NCBI GenBank assembly: GCA_024227235.1
Contig: JAAEKY010000769.1
Location: 1 to 46,686 of the forward strand
DNA from: Desulfobacteraceae bacterium
Lineage (GTDB): Bacteria > Desulfobacterota > Desulfobacteria > Desulfobacterales > Desulfobacteraceae
Length of the DNA: 46,686 nt
Reading direction: 5' to 3'
Of the stretch, positions 8,825 to 17,411 are shown piece after piece. The notes under the pieces were generated by a model, which saw only the letters and a list, made by a program, of their open reading frames with translations, did no database searches and was not told where the DNA came from. Every line of letters begins with the position of its first letter. The stretch's first letter is position 1. The translations under genes were made by a program, and so were the position numbers.

Positions 8825-9889
8825 TTATTGATAGTCTATCTTCAGTGAATTGATCTGTTTTAGCTCTATATTTTTTAGTTTGTTCAAAAATAGATCTTTT
8901 TCCTGGGCTGTGATGACAGGAAAATCATAAGGTCCGTTTTTATGCTTTAAGGGCTTGCCTGATTTCAATCTTGTATCAACAAAAAGAAGATGCTGCTTTA
9001 ACCTTTGTTCTATAAGGGCGTTGGAAAAATTAACGATACTGTCTTTTAAATTTATAACAGGGTGGTAAAATTGCTTATCGATTTCACATCCAATACTGTT
9101 TCTTGCCGCAGCCATGGCAGCAGCCATAACTGTTCCGGTTCCAAGGAATGGATCAAGAATGATATCATTTTTTACAGAATACATATTAACCAGTCGGTAA
9201 GCCAGATCAAAAGGGAATGCTGCACTTCTGTTTCGAGAAGTTTTATCAAGCAATTTTTGAGAAGTTCCTTTAATATCAAACCAGATGTCTGAGAAAAATG
9301 TATTTCGTTCTTCCCAAAACATGGCGCTTTGTCGCCTATTTTGCTTTTCCAAATCGGTTTTAAAAATGCGCTTGCCGCCTTTTCTGGCTATTAGAATATA
9401 TTCGTGTTCCAGGGTGACATATGCGCCTGCCGGCAACATGCCAGAGCCCATGAATTTATTGGGTGCATTTGTTTGTTTTCTCCAGATAATTTCTGGCAAA
9501 ATTGTAAAACCGGTTTGAATAAGGTATTGAAGAATCCTTGAATGATTTGGATAAATCGCAAAGTTTGAATCCAATGTTCTAGTGGCATCTCCGATGTTGA
9601 TACATGCGAATCCCCCTGGTTTCAGGACCCTGAATGCTTCGTCCCACGTTGAATCAAGTATTTGGTGCATAAGTTCAAAGGCTTTAAGACCGTCTTTTTT
9701 TTTAAGAGCATTTGCGATCATAGCGTTTTGATTTGAGAAAATAGTATCCCACATTTCAATCATGGGATAGGGTGGGGATGTTACAATAAGGTCAATGCTA
9801 TTGGATGGGATGATATTTAGATCGTTTGAATTTTGGAAAAAAAGAGTATGAACAGTTTCCATTTGTGAATGAAACGTCCTGCTTAACAT
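8825..9889 (-). CDS. DNA methyltransferase, N4-cytosine/N6-adenine type, orphan
   Basis: A 354-residue SAM-dependent DNA methyltransferase. The catalytic motif TSPPY is at 37-41 (VTSPPYPM) and the SAM-binding motif DPFLGTG at 246-252, followed by RNSIGCEID. This order (catalytic motif first) is that of the beta class, and SPPY is most common in N4-cytosine enzymes. No restriction endonuclease lies on either side, so it looks like a solitary methylase. The ribosome site is poor: the first ATG (9889) has none, and a second ATG nine codons in has a distant AGGA. The recognition site is unknown. Confidence 0.88.
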   Translation of the reverse strand: MLSRTFHSQMETVHTLFFQNSNDLNIIPSNSIDLIVTSPPYPMIEMWDTIFSNQNAMIANALKKKDGLKAFELMHQILDSTWDEAFRVLKPGGFACINIGDATRTLDSNFAIYPNHSRILQYLIQTGFTILPEIIWRKQTNAPNKFMGSGMLPAGAYVTLEHEYILIARKGGKRIFKTDLEKQNRRQSAMFWEERNTFFSDIWFDIKGTSQKLLDKTSRNRSAAFPFDLAYRLVNMYSVKNDIILDPFLGTGTVMAAAMAAARNSIGCEIDKQFYHPVINLKDSIVNFSNALIEQRLKQHLLFVDTRLKSGKPLKHKNGPYDFPVITAQEKDLFLNKLKNIELKQINSLKIDYQ

Positions 9890-10276
9890 TTAGTTATAAA
9901 ATTAATAATTACATCCTGAATTAGTTTTTTTATTGACTATACCAGCCCGATAATTGTTTGTATATCATTTTTACTTTGATTTATATGAAATTTGTGTGTG
10001 TTGGATAAATCAGCAATTTTCAGTGACTTTTTTTTTAATCGAATCAATAGGATTTATATTAATAGCCAAAAATTTTTCGAAACAAAAATTAAAGGTATCT
10101 TTTAAAAAATTGATTAACCTGTGATGAATGAGTTTGGAATTTCAATAAAAAAATGAATTGGGTGTGACCATTTCTTTCTAAGTTAACCAAGAAATATTGG
10201 TAGAGGATGCATAAAGAATCAATCCTTTTAGACTTTCAATACATGTGGTAAATATAAGAAAAATCAGGAGATGATA
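9890..10276. other. AT-rich intergenic region between divergent genes
   Basis: About 380 bases between the divergent methyltransferase and pseudouridine synthase genes. No gene, strong hairpin or repeat was found. It presumably holds both promoters, but no clear -35/-10 pair stands out in such AT-rich DNA. Confidence 0.4.
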
Positions 10277-11059
10277 ATGATAAAATCGAAAATAAAAATA
10301 AGATCCAAATATGTACCCGAAGGTATTAAGATTCTATATGAAGACCGGGACATTATTGTAATTGACAAAAGCTCTGGTCTTTTGAGTGTTAAAGCCACAT
10401 ACGAAAAAGAAAAAACGGCGCATCAGTTATTGATAAACTATGTAAGAAAAGGGAACCCAAAGGCACGGGCCAACCTGTTTGTTGTTCACCGTCTGGATCG
10501 TGAGACATCTGGTGTTATGGTTTTTACAAAAAGCCACAAACTTCGTGAGAAATTTGCGGCACAATGGAAAGAAGTGGAAAAAAAATACCTGGCGGTCGTC
10601 CATGGTAAGTTAGCAGAAAAAAGCGGTGTTATTGAATCGTATCTTGCTGAGAAAGACGATTATATAATGCAATCTGTGAAGACCCCGGAAGAAGGAAAGC
10701 TGGCCCGAACCAGATATCGAGTAATAAAAGAATCCAAGGACTATAGTTTGTTGGAAATAGATCTTTTGACAGGTAAAAAAAATCAAATTCGTGTTCACAT
10801 GTCTGAAAGAGGCCACCCAATTCTCGGCGATTTAAAATATAATAAAAATCCTCATGGGCGTTTGGCCTTGCATGCACTCTCGATCAAGTTCAAGCACCCG
10901 TTTAATAATGAAGAAATGGTATTTGAAACAAAAATACCAGATTATTTTTCAAGTTGTTTTGAGATTCAGGGTAAAGATAGAGACTTATCGCTAAAGACTA
11001 AATCCTTCAAATGTTCAAAAGAGCACCCAAAAAGGAGAAAAAGAAAAAAACGGAGATAG
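10277..11059 (+). CDS. RluA-family pseudouridine synthase
   Basis: Encodes 260 residues from the chosen start. The catalytic block VVHRLDRETSG carries the essential Asp (about D74), followed by KKYLAVVHG and LLTGKKNQIRVHMSERGHPILGDLKY, all typical of RluA/RluC/RluD enzymes that isomerise uridine in rRNA or tRNA. There is no N-terminal S4 domain and the C-terminus is strongly basic (RRKRKKRR), which may help RNA binding. An earlier in-frame ATG at 10271 directly abuts AGGAG (10266-10270); the ATG at 10277 has proper spacing and is preferred. The exact RNA target cannot be told. Confidence 0.92.
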   Translation: MIKSKIKIRSKYVPEGIKILYEDRDIIVIDKSSGLLSVKATYEKEKTAHQLLINYVRKGNPKARANLFVVHRLDRETSGVMVFTKSHKLREKFAAQWKEVEKKYLAVVHGKLAEKSGVIESYLAEKDDYIMQSVKTPEEGKLARTRYRVIKESKDYSLLEIDLLTGKKNQIRVHMSERGHPILGDLKYNKNPHGRLALHALSIKFKHPFNNEEMVFETKIPDYFSSCFEIQGKDRDLSLKTKSFKCSKEHPKRRKRKKRR

Positions 11060-11127
11060 AAATAAAGGCCAGCAATTAAAATACTGACAGATAAACCGTG
11101 GATGTTCAAACTTATACAGGATAAACA

Positions 11128-11583
11128 ATGGGCGGAAGACCAATGAAGAATAAATGTATGGTTATAGTAGGCCTAATATTATTTGCTGGGTGTGCGGGGA
11201 CTATGCCCGACCTGGGGATAAATAATGGCGAACTAACGCCGTGCCCGAAAACACCCAACTGTGTGAACAGTCAGGCCGTTGGTGAAAAACATTATATCGA
11301 GTCAATCCGTTACACAGGAACACAGCAGGAGGCGCGAGCCCATCTTTTGCAGATACTTGAGTCTGAAAATCGAACAAAGATCCTAACAACTCAGGGGAAT
11401 TATATTCGAGCAGAGTTCATGTCAGCTTTGTTCCGATTTGTTGATGATGTGGAGTTTTATTTCCCAAAAGAACAAGCCGGCAAGGTGGTCATTCATATCC
11501 GGTCCGCTTCCCGCATCGGGTATTCCGACCTTGGCGCGAATAGAAAACGCGTCGAGCGGATTCGAGAGAAAATGGGTGCCTAA
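11128..11583 (+). CDS. DUF1499 lipoprotein
   Basis: 151 residues. A hydrophobic leader ends in LFAGC, a lipobox, so it is probably a membrane-anchored lipoprotein. The mature part has the DUF1499 signatures CPKTPNCVNSQA and SASRIGYSDLGANRKRVERIR. Function of the family is unknown. An internal ATG at 11143 (MKNKCMVIVG) gives a more usual signal peptide; the upstream ATG at 11128 has AGGA at 11116-11119, so both starts are possible. Confidence 0.85.
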   Translation: MGGRPMKNKCMVIVGLILFAGCAGTMPDLGINNGELTPCPKTPNCVNSQAVGEKHYIESIRYTGTQQEARAHLLQILESENRTKILTTQGNYIRAEFMSALFRFVDDVEFYFPKEQAGKVVIHIRSASRIGYSDLGANRKRVERIREKMGA

Positions 11584-11611
11584 CTCAATTCAAACAAATA
11601 AGAGGCAAGAA

Positions 11612-12214
11612 ATGATAGATAATTATGCAAAAATTGTTCAAGACAATTTGAAGCAACTTTACAATACTTTTCCTAAAGACCTTGCCCAGAACCTTCCAGG
11701 CGAGCAGGATGAAGAAACGTTTAGTTTTGATGCCTTTGGGGAAAAATGTAGGATTCAACCCCAAGGTATTACACTGGGTGATGAAGAATGCTCTTCGATT
11801 CTTGGAATTTTAATCTCTCTTTATGCTTTGAATGCCTGTCCTGATGTTTGTGTTTCTAAACCGCTAAAAGCGTTTAAGGAGTTTCCAGACAGTATGCCTT
11901 ATGCAGGCGCTTTCACAACACATACTGAACAATTGCTTGTCCCTCATGTAGATAAAATTAAAAAGTCTGCTCAAATGCTTATTAATACCCTTGCTGGGGA
12001 GGGAACCCCTGATGGGACAGGAGGAGATTTTTCTTTTATTGTTTATCCTTTACCGAAAGTTGCGCTGTGCTATATTTTTTATGAAGCTGATGATGATTTC
12101 CCTGCTTCAGTAACCTGTTTATACTCAAATAATGCACAGTTGTTTCTACCCATAGATGGTCTTGCTGATGTGGGGGAGTATTGCTCAAAAGCAATTCTTA
12201 AACTGATTAAATAA
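11612..12214 (+). CDS. DUF3786-type protein
   Basis: A 200-residue soluble protein. The frame stays open upstream into the DUF1499 gene, but ATG 11612 is preceded by AGAGG and begins just after that gene's stop. Features: FDAFGEKCRIQPQGITLGD near 43-60, a Cys-containing stretch NACPDVCVS, FKEFPDSMPYAGAF, and a C-terminal half with FSFIVYPLPKVALCYIFYEADDDFPAS. This matches the DUF3786 family of anaerobes as I remember it; its role is not established. It lies 28 bases after the DUF1499 gene. Confidence 0.7.
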   Translation: MIDNYAKIVQDNLKQLYNTFPKDLAQNLPGEQDEETFSFDAFGEKCRIQPQGITLGDEECSSILGILISLYALNACPDVCVSKPLKAFKEFPDSMPYAGAFTTHTEQLLVPHVDKIKKSAQMLINTLAGEGTPDGTGGDFSFIVYPLPKVALCYIFYEADDDFPASVTCLYSNNAQLFLPIDGLADVGEYCSKAILKLIK

Positions 12215-12367
12215 GGGAAGACGTGTCTACTTGTGCTAACGAAAAATGGAAGTATTAAGGCTGAGAACTGCTGTGGATAAAAAGATTGACGATACTATCG
12301 CGAAACTATATGTTTAGAAAGGTTAATTCCATGGCTTGACCATGTAGATAAGGAATAAAAAACACTC

Positions 12368-12853
12368 ATGAATAAAATTGCCACTTTCTCTGAGATAGGA
12401 ACACTAGCAAGGCAATATAAGGAACAAGGAAAGACAATCGTTTTTACTAACGGGTGTTTTGATATTATTCATGCTGGCCATGTGAAATATTTAAAACAGG
12501 CATCAAACTTTGGGGATATCCTTATTTTAGGATTGAATTCTGATCAATCCGTAAAAACCATAAAAGGAGAAAAGCGACCGGTAATTGGGCAGGACCATAG
12601 ATCTCTGGTTATTACAGCTTTGGAGTTTATTGATCATGTTGTGTTGTTTGATGAACCTGATCCGGGAACGTTGATTGAAGCTATCAACCCAGATGTATTG
12701 GTTAAAGGGGCAGACTGGCCAGAAGATCAGATCATTGGTGCCAACTTTGTAAAAAGCAATGGGGGCCGGTTGGAAAGGGTTACCCTGGAACCGGATATTT
12801 CTACAACCAAAATCATTGAACGAATAGGTGAACTATATTATGGAAAAACCTGA
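12368..12853 (+). CDS. rfaE2: D-glycero-beta-D-manno-heptose 1-phosphate adenylyltransferase
   Basis: 161 residues, a stand-alone version of the C-terminal domain of HldE. It has the nucleotidyltransferase signature TNGCFDIIHAGHVKYL (HAGH at 35-38), then GLNSDQSVKTIKGEKRPV, the specificity stretch PDVLVKGADW and a C-terminal STTKIIERI. It makes ADP-D-glycero-beta-D-manno-heptose for the lipopolysaccharide inner core, so the cell is Gram-negative. Its end overlaps the next gene by 14 bases. Confidence 0.93.
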   Translation: MNKIATFSEIGTLARQYKEQGKTIVFTNGCFDIIHAGHVKYLKQASNFGDILILGLNSDQSVKTIKGEKRPVIGQDHRSLVITALEFIDHVVLFDEPDPGTLIEAINPDVLVKGADWPEDQIIGANFVKSNGGRLERVTLEPDISTTKIIERIGELYYGKT

Positions 12854-13613
12854 TATCAAAGTCTATGAGTTTGAGCTTTTTAAAAAAGAAACCGATATTA
12901 TTCATGGCGTTTTTGCAAGAGAAGGCGGAACCAGTATCGGGCAGTTTGATTCCTTGAATATTGGTATTAATTCAGGAGATGAGTACTCAGCCATTGCAAG
13001 TAATCGAAAGCTCATTAGCCTGAAAATGGGCATGAAACCGCTATTGTTTTTAAACCAGGTCCACGGAAGTGATATCAAGATTTTAAAAAAAGATGACAAT
13101 GATTTGTCTGAAAATTTTGAGCCTGGAAAGGAAACGTATACGGCAGATAGTACTATTACTGATATAACAGATATGTTTCTTGTTATTCAAATAGCTGATT
13201 GCCAGGCAGTCATGCTTTATGATCCCCAAAAAAAAATTATCGCAAATGTTCATTCCGGATGGAGAGGAAGCACTAAAAATATTATTGGCAGCACTGTAGA
13301 TAATATGGTTTCAGAATTTGGCTGTAACGCGCAAGATATTCTGGCGGGCATTTCTCCTTCTCTAGGACCATGCTGCGCTGAGTTTGTAAATTATAAAGAT
13401 GAGATCCCAAAAGATTTATGGAAGTATAAGATAAAGGATAAGGATTATTTTGATTTTTGGAGAATGAGTACAGATCAGCTTATGGACAAGGGGATTATTA
13501 AAGAACATATTGAAAATATGAAAATTTGTACAAAATGTAATACCGATATGTTCTATTCCTATCGGGGAGAAAAAACAACCGGCAGATTCGCCTGCGTCAT
13601 ATCTATGAAATGA
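12840..13613 (+). CDS. pgeF: PgeF/YfiH family (purine nucleoside phosphorylase / peptidoglycan editing factor)
   Basis: A 257-residue cytoplasmic metalloprotein of the YfiH (formerly multicopper polyphenol oxidase) family. Metal ligands are visible: H75 in LNQVHGSD, C121 in IADCQAV and H138 in NVHSGWRG; SPSLGPCC follows. Members act as purine nucleoside phosphorylase/adenosine deaminase or remove misincorporated serine from muropeptides. ATG 12840 lies inside the end of rfaE2 with AGGTG nine bases before it; translation is probably coupled. Confidence 0.9.
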   Translation: MEKPDIKVYEFELFKKETDIIHGVFAREGGTSIGQFDSLNIGINSGDEYSAIASNRKLISLKMGMKPLLFLNQVHGSDIKILKKDDNDLSENFEPGKETYTADSTITDITDMFLVIQIADCQAVMLYDPQKKIIANVHSGWRGSTKNIIGSTVDNMVSEFGCNAQDILAGISPSLGPCCAEFVNYKDEIPKDLWKYKIKDKDYFDFWRMSTDQLMDKGIIKEHIENMKICTKCNTDMFYSYRGEKTTGRFACVISMK

Positions 13614-13684
13614 AAGCAGGATGTTGGTTTAATAATGGAAAAAAATATCAAGGTTTTTTAAATATAAATTAATGAATTTTCACA

Positions 13685-13721
13685 TTGACTTGAGATTCAG
13701 CATATGGTATTTGCTCTCAAG
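13685..13721 (+). promoter_or_regulatory. probable promoter and inverted repeat of the F0 operon
   Basis: TTGACT at 13685-13690, a 17-base spacer and TATTTG at 13708-13713 fit a sigma-70 type promoter 57 bases before atpZ. A perfect 7-bp inverted repeat (CTTGAGA 13689-13695, TCTCAAG 13715-13721) starts within the -35 and ends just after the -10, so it could be an operator. Inference from sequence only. Confidence 0.4.
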
Positions 13722-13769
13722 ATAAATTGATCTTTGAAGGCCATTTGAAAGGTTGTTGATAGGCAAAAG

Positions 13770-13988
13770 ATGAAAAAGGAAACCGGCAAAAACATTAGGG
13801 AACTCGGGTATTTTGCCAGCCTCGGGATATCAGTGGCACTTGCTATTTTCATCGGCCTTGGATTTGGATATTGGCTGGATAAGCAGTTTGATACTCAGCC
13901 TGTTTTGTTGCTTGTTGGACTGGCATTTGGTATTGCTGCCGGATTCAGCAACATTTACAGAGCAGGGCAAAAAGGAAAAAAGTTTTAA
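13770..13988 (+). CDS. atpZ: AtpZ/AtpI-type accessory protein of the F0F1 ATPase
   Basis: 72 residues with two membrane helices (about 14-34 and 42-62): GYFASLGISVALAIFIGLGFGYWLDKQF and LLLVGLAFGIAAGFSNIYR. This is the small AtpZ-type protein that precedes F0 genes and has been linked to Mg2+ handling or c-ring assembly. Its TAA overlaps the ATG of the next gene by one base. Confidence 0.85.
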   Translation: MKKETGKNIRELGYFASLGISVALAIFIGLGFGYWLDKQFDTQPVLLLVGLAFGIAAGFSNIYRAGQKGKKF

Positions 13989-14389
13989 TGCAGGATGTAC
14001 AAAAATTAGTTGATTTTATAACAACGTCTAACTGGCTGATCCTTCTGGTGGGAGGAATGATCGGGCTTGCGATGACCCCTGTTAAATTTGCTATGGGCAT
14101 CATTTTAGGCGGTTTGATTGTTGCTACCAATTTCCATCTTTTGAAACGGACATTAAAAAAGATGTTTCATCCTGATACTGTATCAGAAAAAGGACGGTCT
14201 ATTGTTGGCAATGTTCTGGCTAAATATTATATTCGATTTGCCATAAGCGGGGGGTTGATTGCCCTGCTGATATCGAAACATATCGTTCATCCGGTAGGCC
14301 TTCTGGCAGGCCTTTCGGTCGTTGTTGCAAGTGTGTTTTTAGCTACGGCGCTTGAATTAAAAAGAATATTTTTCAAGGAGGCAATATAA
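13988..14389 (+). CDS. atpI: ATP synthase subunit I
   Basis: A 133-residue membrane protein with four hydrophobic segments: LILLVGGMIGLAMTPVKFAMGIILGGLIVATNF, then YYIRFAISGGLIALLIS and PVGLLAGLSVVVASVFLATALEL. Position between atpZ and atpB and this topology fit AtpI, an assembly factor for the c-ring. Sequence conservation in this family is low, so naming rests partly on context. Confidence 0.8.
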   Translation: MQDVQKLVDFITTSNWLILLVGGMIGLAMTPVKFAMGIILGGLIVATNFHLLKRTLKKMFHPDTVSEKGRSIVGNVLAKYYIRFAISGGLIALLISKHIVHPVGLLAGLSVVVASVFLATALELKRIFFKEAI

Positions 14390-14390
14390 A

Positions 14391-15080
14391 GTGGAACATC
14401 CGTATTTGTTTATGACATCATTATTCGGAATAATTGGAATGGAAGAATGGGCTGCTGCTCATCCACATGTTACTTATATGTGGTTGGCTATGATCGTTTT
14501 GATATTTTTTGGTTGGCTGGGTGGAAAAAGTATTTCCATGGTCCCCAAAACAGTACAGAATGTATTTGAAGTAATAATATCCGGTCTCGAAGAATTCATG
14601 GTGTCCATCACTGGTGAAGAAGGCAGAAAATCTTTTCCTTTATTATTAACCATCTTTTTATTTGTCCTTTTGGGCAATCTGTTTGGATTGATTCCTGGAT
14701 TTTATCCGCCAACGGCTGCGATTAATACTACTGTGGCGTTGGCCCTTATAGCGGTAACATGGAGCCATGTGATCGGTATCAAAATGCACGGAATTAAATA
14801 TGTTAAACATTTTTTGGGGCCAGTACCTGCCTTGATGCCATTGTTTCTAATTATAGAAATTATCGGTCATCTGGCACGCGTCTTGTCCCTGACCTTACGT
14901 CTTTTCGGAAACATGATGGGTCATGAGCTTGTTGTGGGGATTCTGCTTATGCTGGCTGGTCCATTCTTAGTACCGCTTCCGATCATGGCAATGGGTATAT
15001 TAGTTTCTTTGATTCAGGCAATTGTATTTTTCTTGTTGCCTACCATGTATATTGCTGGGGCAATCGAGGAAGCACATTAA
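14391..15080 (+). CDS. atpB: F0F1 ATP synthase subunit a
   Basis: 229 residues, five to six membrane helices. The essential ion-path arginine lies in the segment SLTLRLFGNMMGHELV, and PTMYIAGAIEEAH closes the protein. Start is GTG; AAGGAGG lies about ten bases upstream and no ATG fits better. Subunit a forms the half-channels next to the c-ring in the inner membrane. Confidence 0.95.
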   Translation: MEHPYLFMTSLFGIIGMEEWAAAHPHVTYMWLAMIVLIFFGWLGGKSISMVPKTVQNVFEVIISGLEEFMVSITGEEGRKSFPLLLTIFLFVLLGNLFGLIPGFYPPTAAINTTVALALIAVTWSHVIGIKMHGIKYVKHFLGPVPALMPLFLIIEIIGHLARVLSLTLRLFGNMMGHELVVGILLMLAGPFLVPLPIMAMGILVSLIQAIVFFLLPTMYIAGAIEEAH

Positions 15081-15155
15081 TACGAGTTTTACGGGAACTG
15101 GGAAGAAGCCCGTTATTTTATATTATTATATTTTAATTATATTAAGGAGTAAAAC

Positions 15156-15425
15156 ATGGAATTTCTAGTTGGTAGTGTATGGGCAGCAGGTATTGCAATT
15201 GGTATCGCGGCATTTGGTTGTGGCATTGGTCAGGGTCTAGGTTTAAACGGCGCAATGGCTGGTATCGCAAGAAACCCTGAAGCAGCCGGTAAAATTCAGG
15301 TGAACATGCTGATTGGTTTGGCATTGATTGAGTCTCTTTGTATTTATGCCCTTGTTGTTGCAATGATTCTTCTTTTTGTTCATCCTGCTATTGCTCCAGC
15401 AGTTAAAGCGCTTGGTGGACATTAA
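15156..15425 (+). CDS. atpE: F0F1 ATP synthase subunit c, with Na+-site residues
   Basis: 89 residues, a hairpin of two helices joined by the polar loop ARNPEAAGK. The ion-carrying carboxylate is E59 in [10 protein letters not shown]26 (GIGQG), E59, S60 and Y64 occupy the places that bind Na+ in the Ilyobacter c-ring (Q32, E65, S66, Y70), while the water-binding Thr67 is Leu here. It sits 75 bases after atpB and ends at a strong terminator; F1 subunits are not in the window, so the operon is split. Confidence 0.95.
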   Translation: MEFLVGSVWAAGIAIGIAAFGCGIGQGLGLNGAMAGIARNPEAAGKIQVNMLIGLALIESLCIYALVVAMILLFVHPAIAPAVKALGGH

Positions 15426-15460
15426 GCCATACAGAATAGATTAGACAGATATTTTTAACT

Positions 15461-15497
15461 AAAAAGGGTGTAAAACATTTTGTTTTACACCCTTTTT
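15461..15497 (+). terminator. rho-independent terminator of the F0 operon
   Basis: A perfect 17-bp hairpin: AAAAAGGGTGTAAAACA at 15461-15477, a TTT loop, and the complement at 15481-15497 ending in TTTTT. It begins 36 bases after atpE. Confidence 0.93.
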
Positions 15498-15626
15498 ATA
15501 TTTATTCTTAATGATTTTTCTTGCCTGACTCTGACATTATTGTTATCCTTTTTAAGAAAAACGGACGATTTAGTAAATGAACAAATAGATAAATAAAATT
15601 TTCATGCTGTTTTGCAAGGTGGTCCA

Positions 15627-16046
15627 ATGAATGATACACCCTTAGATTTTCAAAAATCAAAAAAAGATCCATCTTTACCCGAAATTGTACGCAAAGAATT
15701 TCGTGTTCCTGTGGAGGATAAAGGAGATGTTTGGGTTGTGATTAATAAACAACAATATCCCGTATCGGATATTTGTTTTGATGGTATTAGCATTACCATT
15801 GAAAGCAAGCTAGAATTTACTGTTGACCAATCACTACCAAATTGCGAACTTTATATTTTTAACTCAATATTTAAAAATCTTAACGGTCAAATTATTCATT
15901 TGACAGCAAGAAAAGGAAATATTTGGCAGTATGGTATCAATTGGATCGAAATGGAAGAAAATACAGCAAAAGAAATTTCTAATATTGTCACAAGCATGAA
16001 AGTAAAATTATTAAAAGATGATAATATTTTAATTGATTTTGAATAA
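15627..16046 (+). CDS. PilZ-domain protein
   Basis: 139 residues from ATG 15627, which has AAGGTGG five bases upstream (the frame could also open at TTG 15612). The PilZ signature for cyclic di-GMP binding is present: basic RKEFRV near 22-27 and DICFDGISI in place of DxSxxG. The beta-barrel continues to about residue 120. It stands eight bases before the next small gene and likely shares its operon with the ParA-like ATPase, suggesting c-di-GMP control of something that is positioned in the cell. Confidence 0.8.
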   Translation: MNDTPLDFQKSKKDPSLPEIVRKEFRVPVEDKGDVWVVINKQQYPVSDICFDGISITIESKLEFTVDQSLPNCELYIFNSIFKNLNGQIIHLTARKGNIWQYGINWIEMEENTAKEISNIVTSMKVKLLKDDNILIDFE

Positions 16047-16054
16047 ACTACATT

Positions 16055-16360
16055 ATGGGAATTAAAAAAGACATAATGGATAACATTCTTGGTGGCCAGG
16101 AAAATGAACTTTCAACGCGTATTGACGAGTTAGATTGCCTGATCTATAAGAATGATCCTCAAGTAAAAAATGAACTTTTAGAAGATAAGGGCAAAAGGGT
16201 CTGGCAAACTTCAAAAGAGAATGTGTCTGTTCAGGTTTGGGAAGGCAAAGCGAAAATTAAAGTTAAGGTTTCTCCTAAAGGAAAAAGAAACATCTCCATG
16301 AAACGAATAGCCAACGTCGCGGTACATGCTATTCTCGAGGAACTAAAAAAGGAGGATTAG
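16055..16360 (+). CDS. conserved-looking small protein of unknown function
   Basis: A 101-residue soluble protein not recognised. It has an acidic N-terminal half and a basic stretch KAKIKVKVSPKGKRNISMKR, then a helix VAVHAILEELKKED. It lies between the PilZ and ParA genes; its TAG overlaps the GTG of the ParA gene by one base, so the two are probably translationally coupled and functionally linked. Confidence 0.7.
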   Translation: MGIKKDIMDNILGGQENELSTRIDELDCLIYKNDPQVKNELLEDKGKRVWQTSKENVSVQVWEGKAKIKVKVSPKGKRNISMKRIANVAVHAILEELKKED

Positions 16361-17367
16361 TGGCTATAATCGTCTGCCCTAAGTGTGAAAAAAAACATAA
16401 AGTCAATATCGATTCTATTAGAGGGAACGCACATTTAGGAAAAAAAATATCTGCTCGATGTAAATCCTGTGGTCACAAATTCCCGGTGCAGATAGATGCG
16501 CTTATTAATCAAGAAGAAGAACAGGTTCAGGAACAGGTTCAGGAATCAGTTCAGGAATCAGTTCAAGGATTATCTAAAGAACAGGAACCCGTTCAGGAAT
16601 CGGGAAAAAATGTTCGAAAAATATGTGTTTCTTTAAGCAAAGGCGGTGTCGGGAAAACCACAACCTCTGTAAATTTAAGTGCAGGGTTGGCACTTGCCGG
16701 GTACAAGGTCCTGCTTGTGGATACGGATACCCAGGGCCAATCATCTTATATCCTTGGGACAAAGCCAAGAGCCGGTTTAACTGAATTACTAACTAAAGAA
16801 CTCGCCCCTGAGGAATGTATCGTCAGAGCTAGGAAAAATCTTTGGCTTCTTTCCGGCGGCAAATCACTGGCGGGTGTTAAAAGAATTATTGACCGGAAAA
16901 GTTTTGGTGCTGAATGGACCCTGTCTGCAGCCATGAAAGAAGTGGATTCCAGATATGATTTTGTAATTATCGATACAGCGCCGGGGTGGGATCAACTCAT
17001 TGTTAATGTTTTGTTTTATGCCACAGAAGTTCTCGTGCCTGTTGCATTGGAGGTAATGCCTCTTCAGGGGTTGTCAGAATTTATGAAAAGCCTTGGATCA
17101 ATTCAGAAATACCGAAAGGAAATCGCCTTAAAATATATTGTTCCCACATTTTTAGATAGCAGGATAAAAGGACCTGAAGCAATATATGCACAGCTTAAGA
17201 AATTATATCCTGAATATATATGTACGCCTATCCGCTACAGTGAAAATCTTTCTGAGGCCCCATCCTATGGAAAATCTATTTTTGAGTTCGCTCCTGGTTG
17301 TACAGCAACTGCTGATTATAGAGAACTTATAAGAAAAGTTACGTTTGATGATTCAGCACTTCTGTAA
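16360..17367 (+). CDS. ParA/MinD-type ATPase with N-terminal zinc ribbon
   Basis: 335 residues in three parts. Residues 1-45 form a zinc ribbon with CPKC (C6, C9) and CKSC (C34, C37), like the MJ0042-type fingers. Residues 50-82 are a Gln/Glu/Val-rich linker made of short VQE repeats. From 87 on is a ParA ATPase: deviant Walker A KGGVGKTT with K94 and K99, DTDTQGQ, and DTAPGWD as the second acidic motif. ParA-type proteins position plasmids, chromosomes, chemosensory arrays or organelles. GTG start with AGGAGG close upstream. There is no ParB or parS nearby, so a non-chromosomal cargo is likelier; that is inference. Confidence 0.88.
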   Translation: MAIIVCPKCEKKHKVNIDSIRGNAHLGKKISARCKSCGHKFPVQIDALINQEEEQVQEQVQESVQESVQGLSKEQEPVQESGKNVRKICVSLSKGGVGKTTTSVNLSAGLALAGYKVLLVDTDTQGQSSYILGTKPRAGLTELLTKELAPEECIVRARKNLWLLSGGKSLAGVKRIIDRKSFGAEWTLSAAMKEVDSRYDFVIIDTAPGWDQLIVNVLFYATEVLVPVALEVMPLQGLSEFMKSLGSIQKYRKEIALKYIVPTFLDSRIKGPEAIYAQLKKLYPEYICTPIRYSENLSEAPSYGKSIFEFAPGCTATADYRELIRKVTFDDSALL

Positions 17368-17411
17368 CCTTTATTGTTTTTATACTTAAGTTTAATAACA
17401 GGAAACAATTT

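Noticed and set aside
16510..16605. CRISPR-like direct repeats
   Set aside because: They are in-frame 12-18 base repeats within the ParA coding sequence with no spacers.
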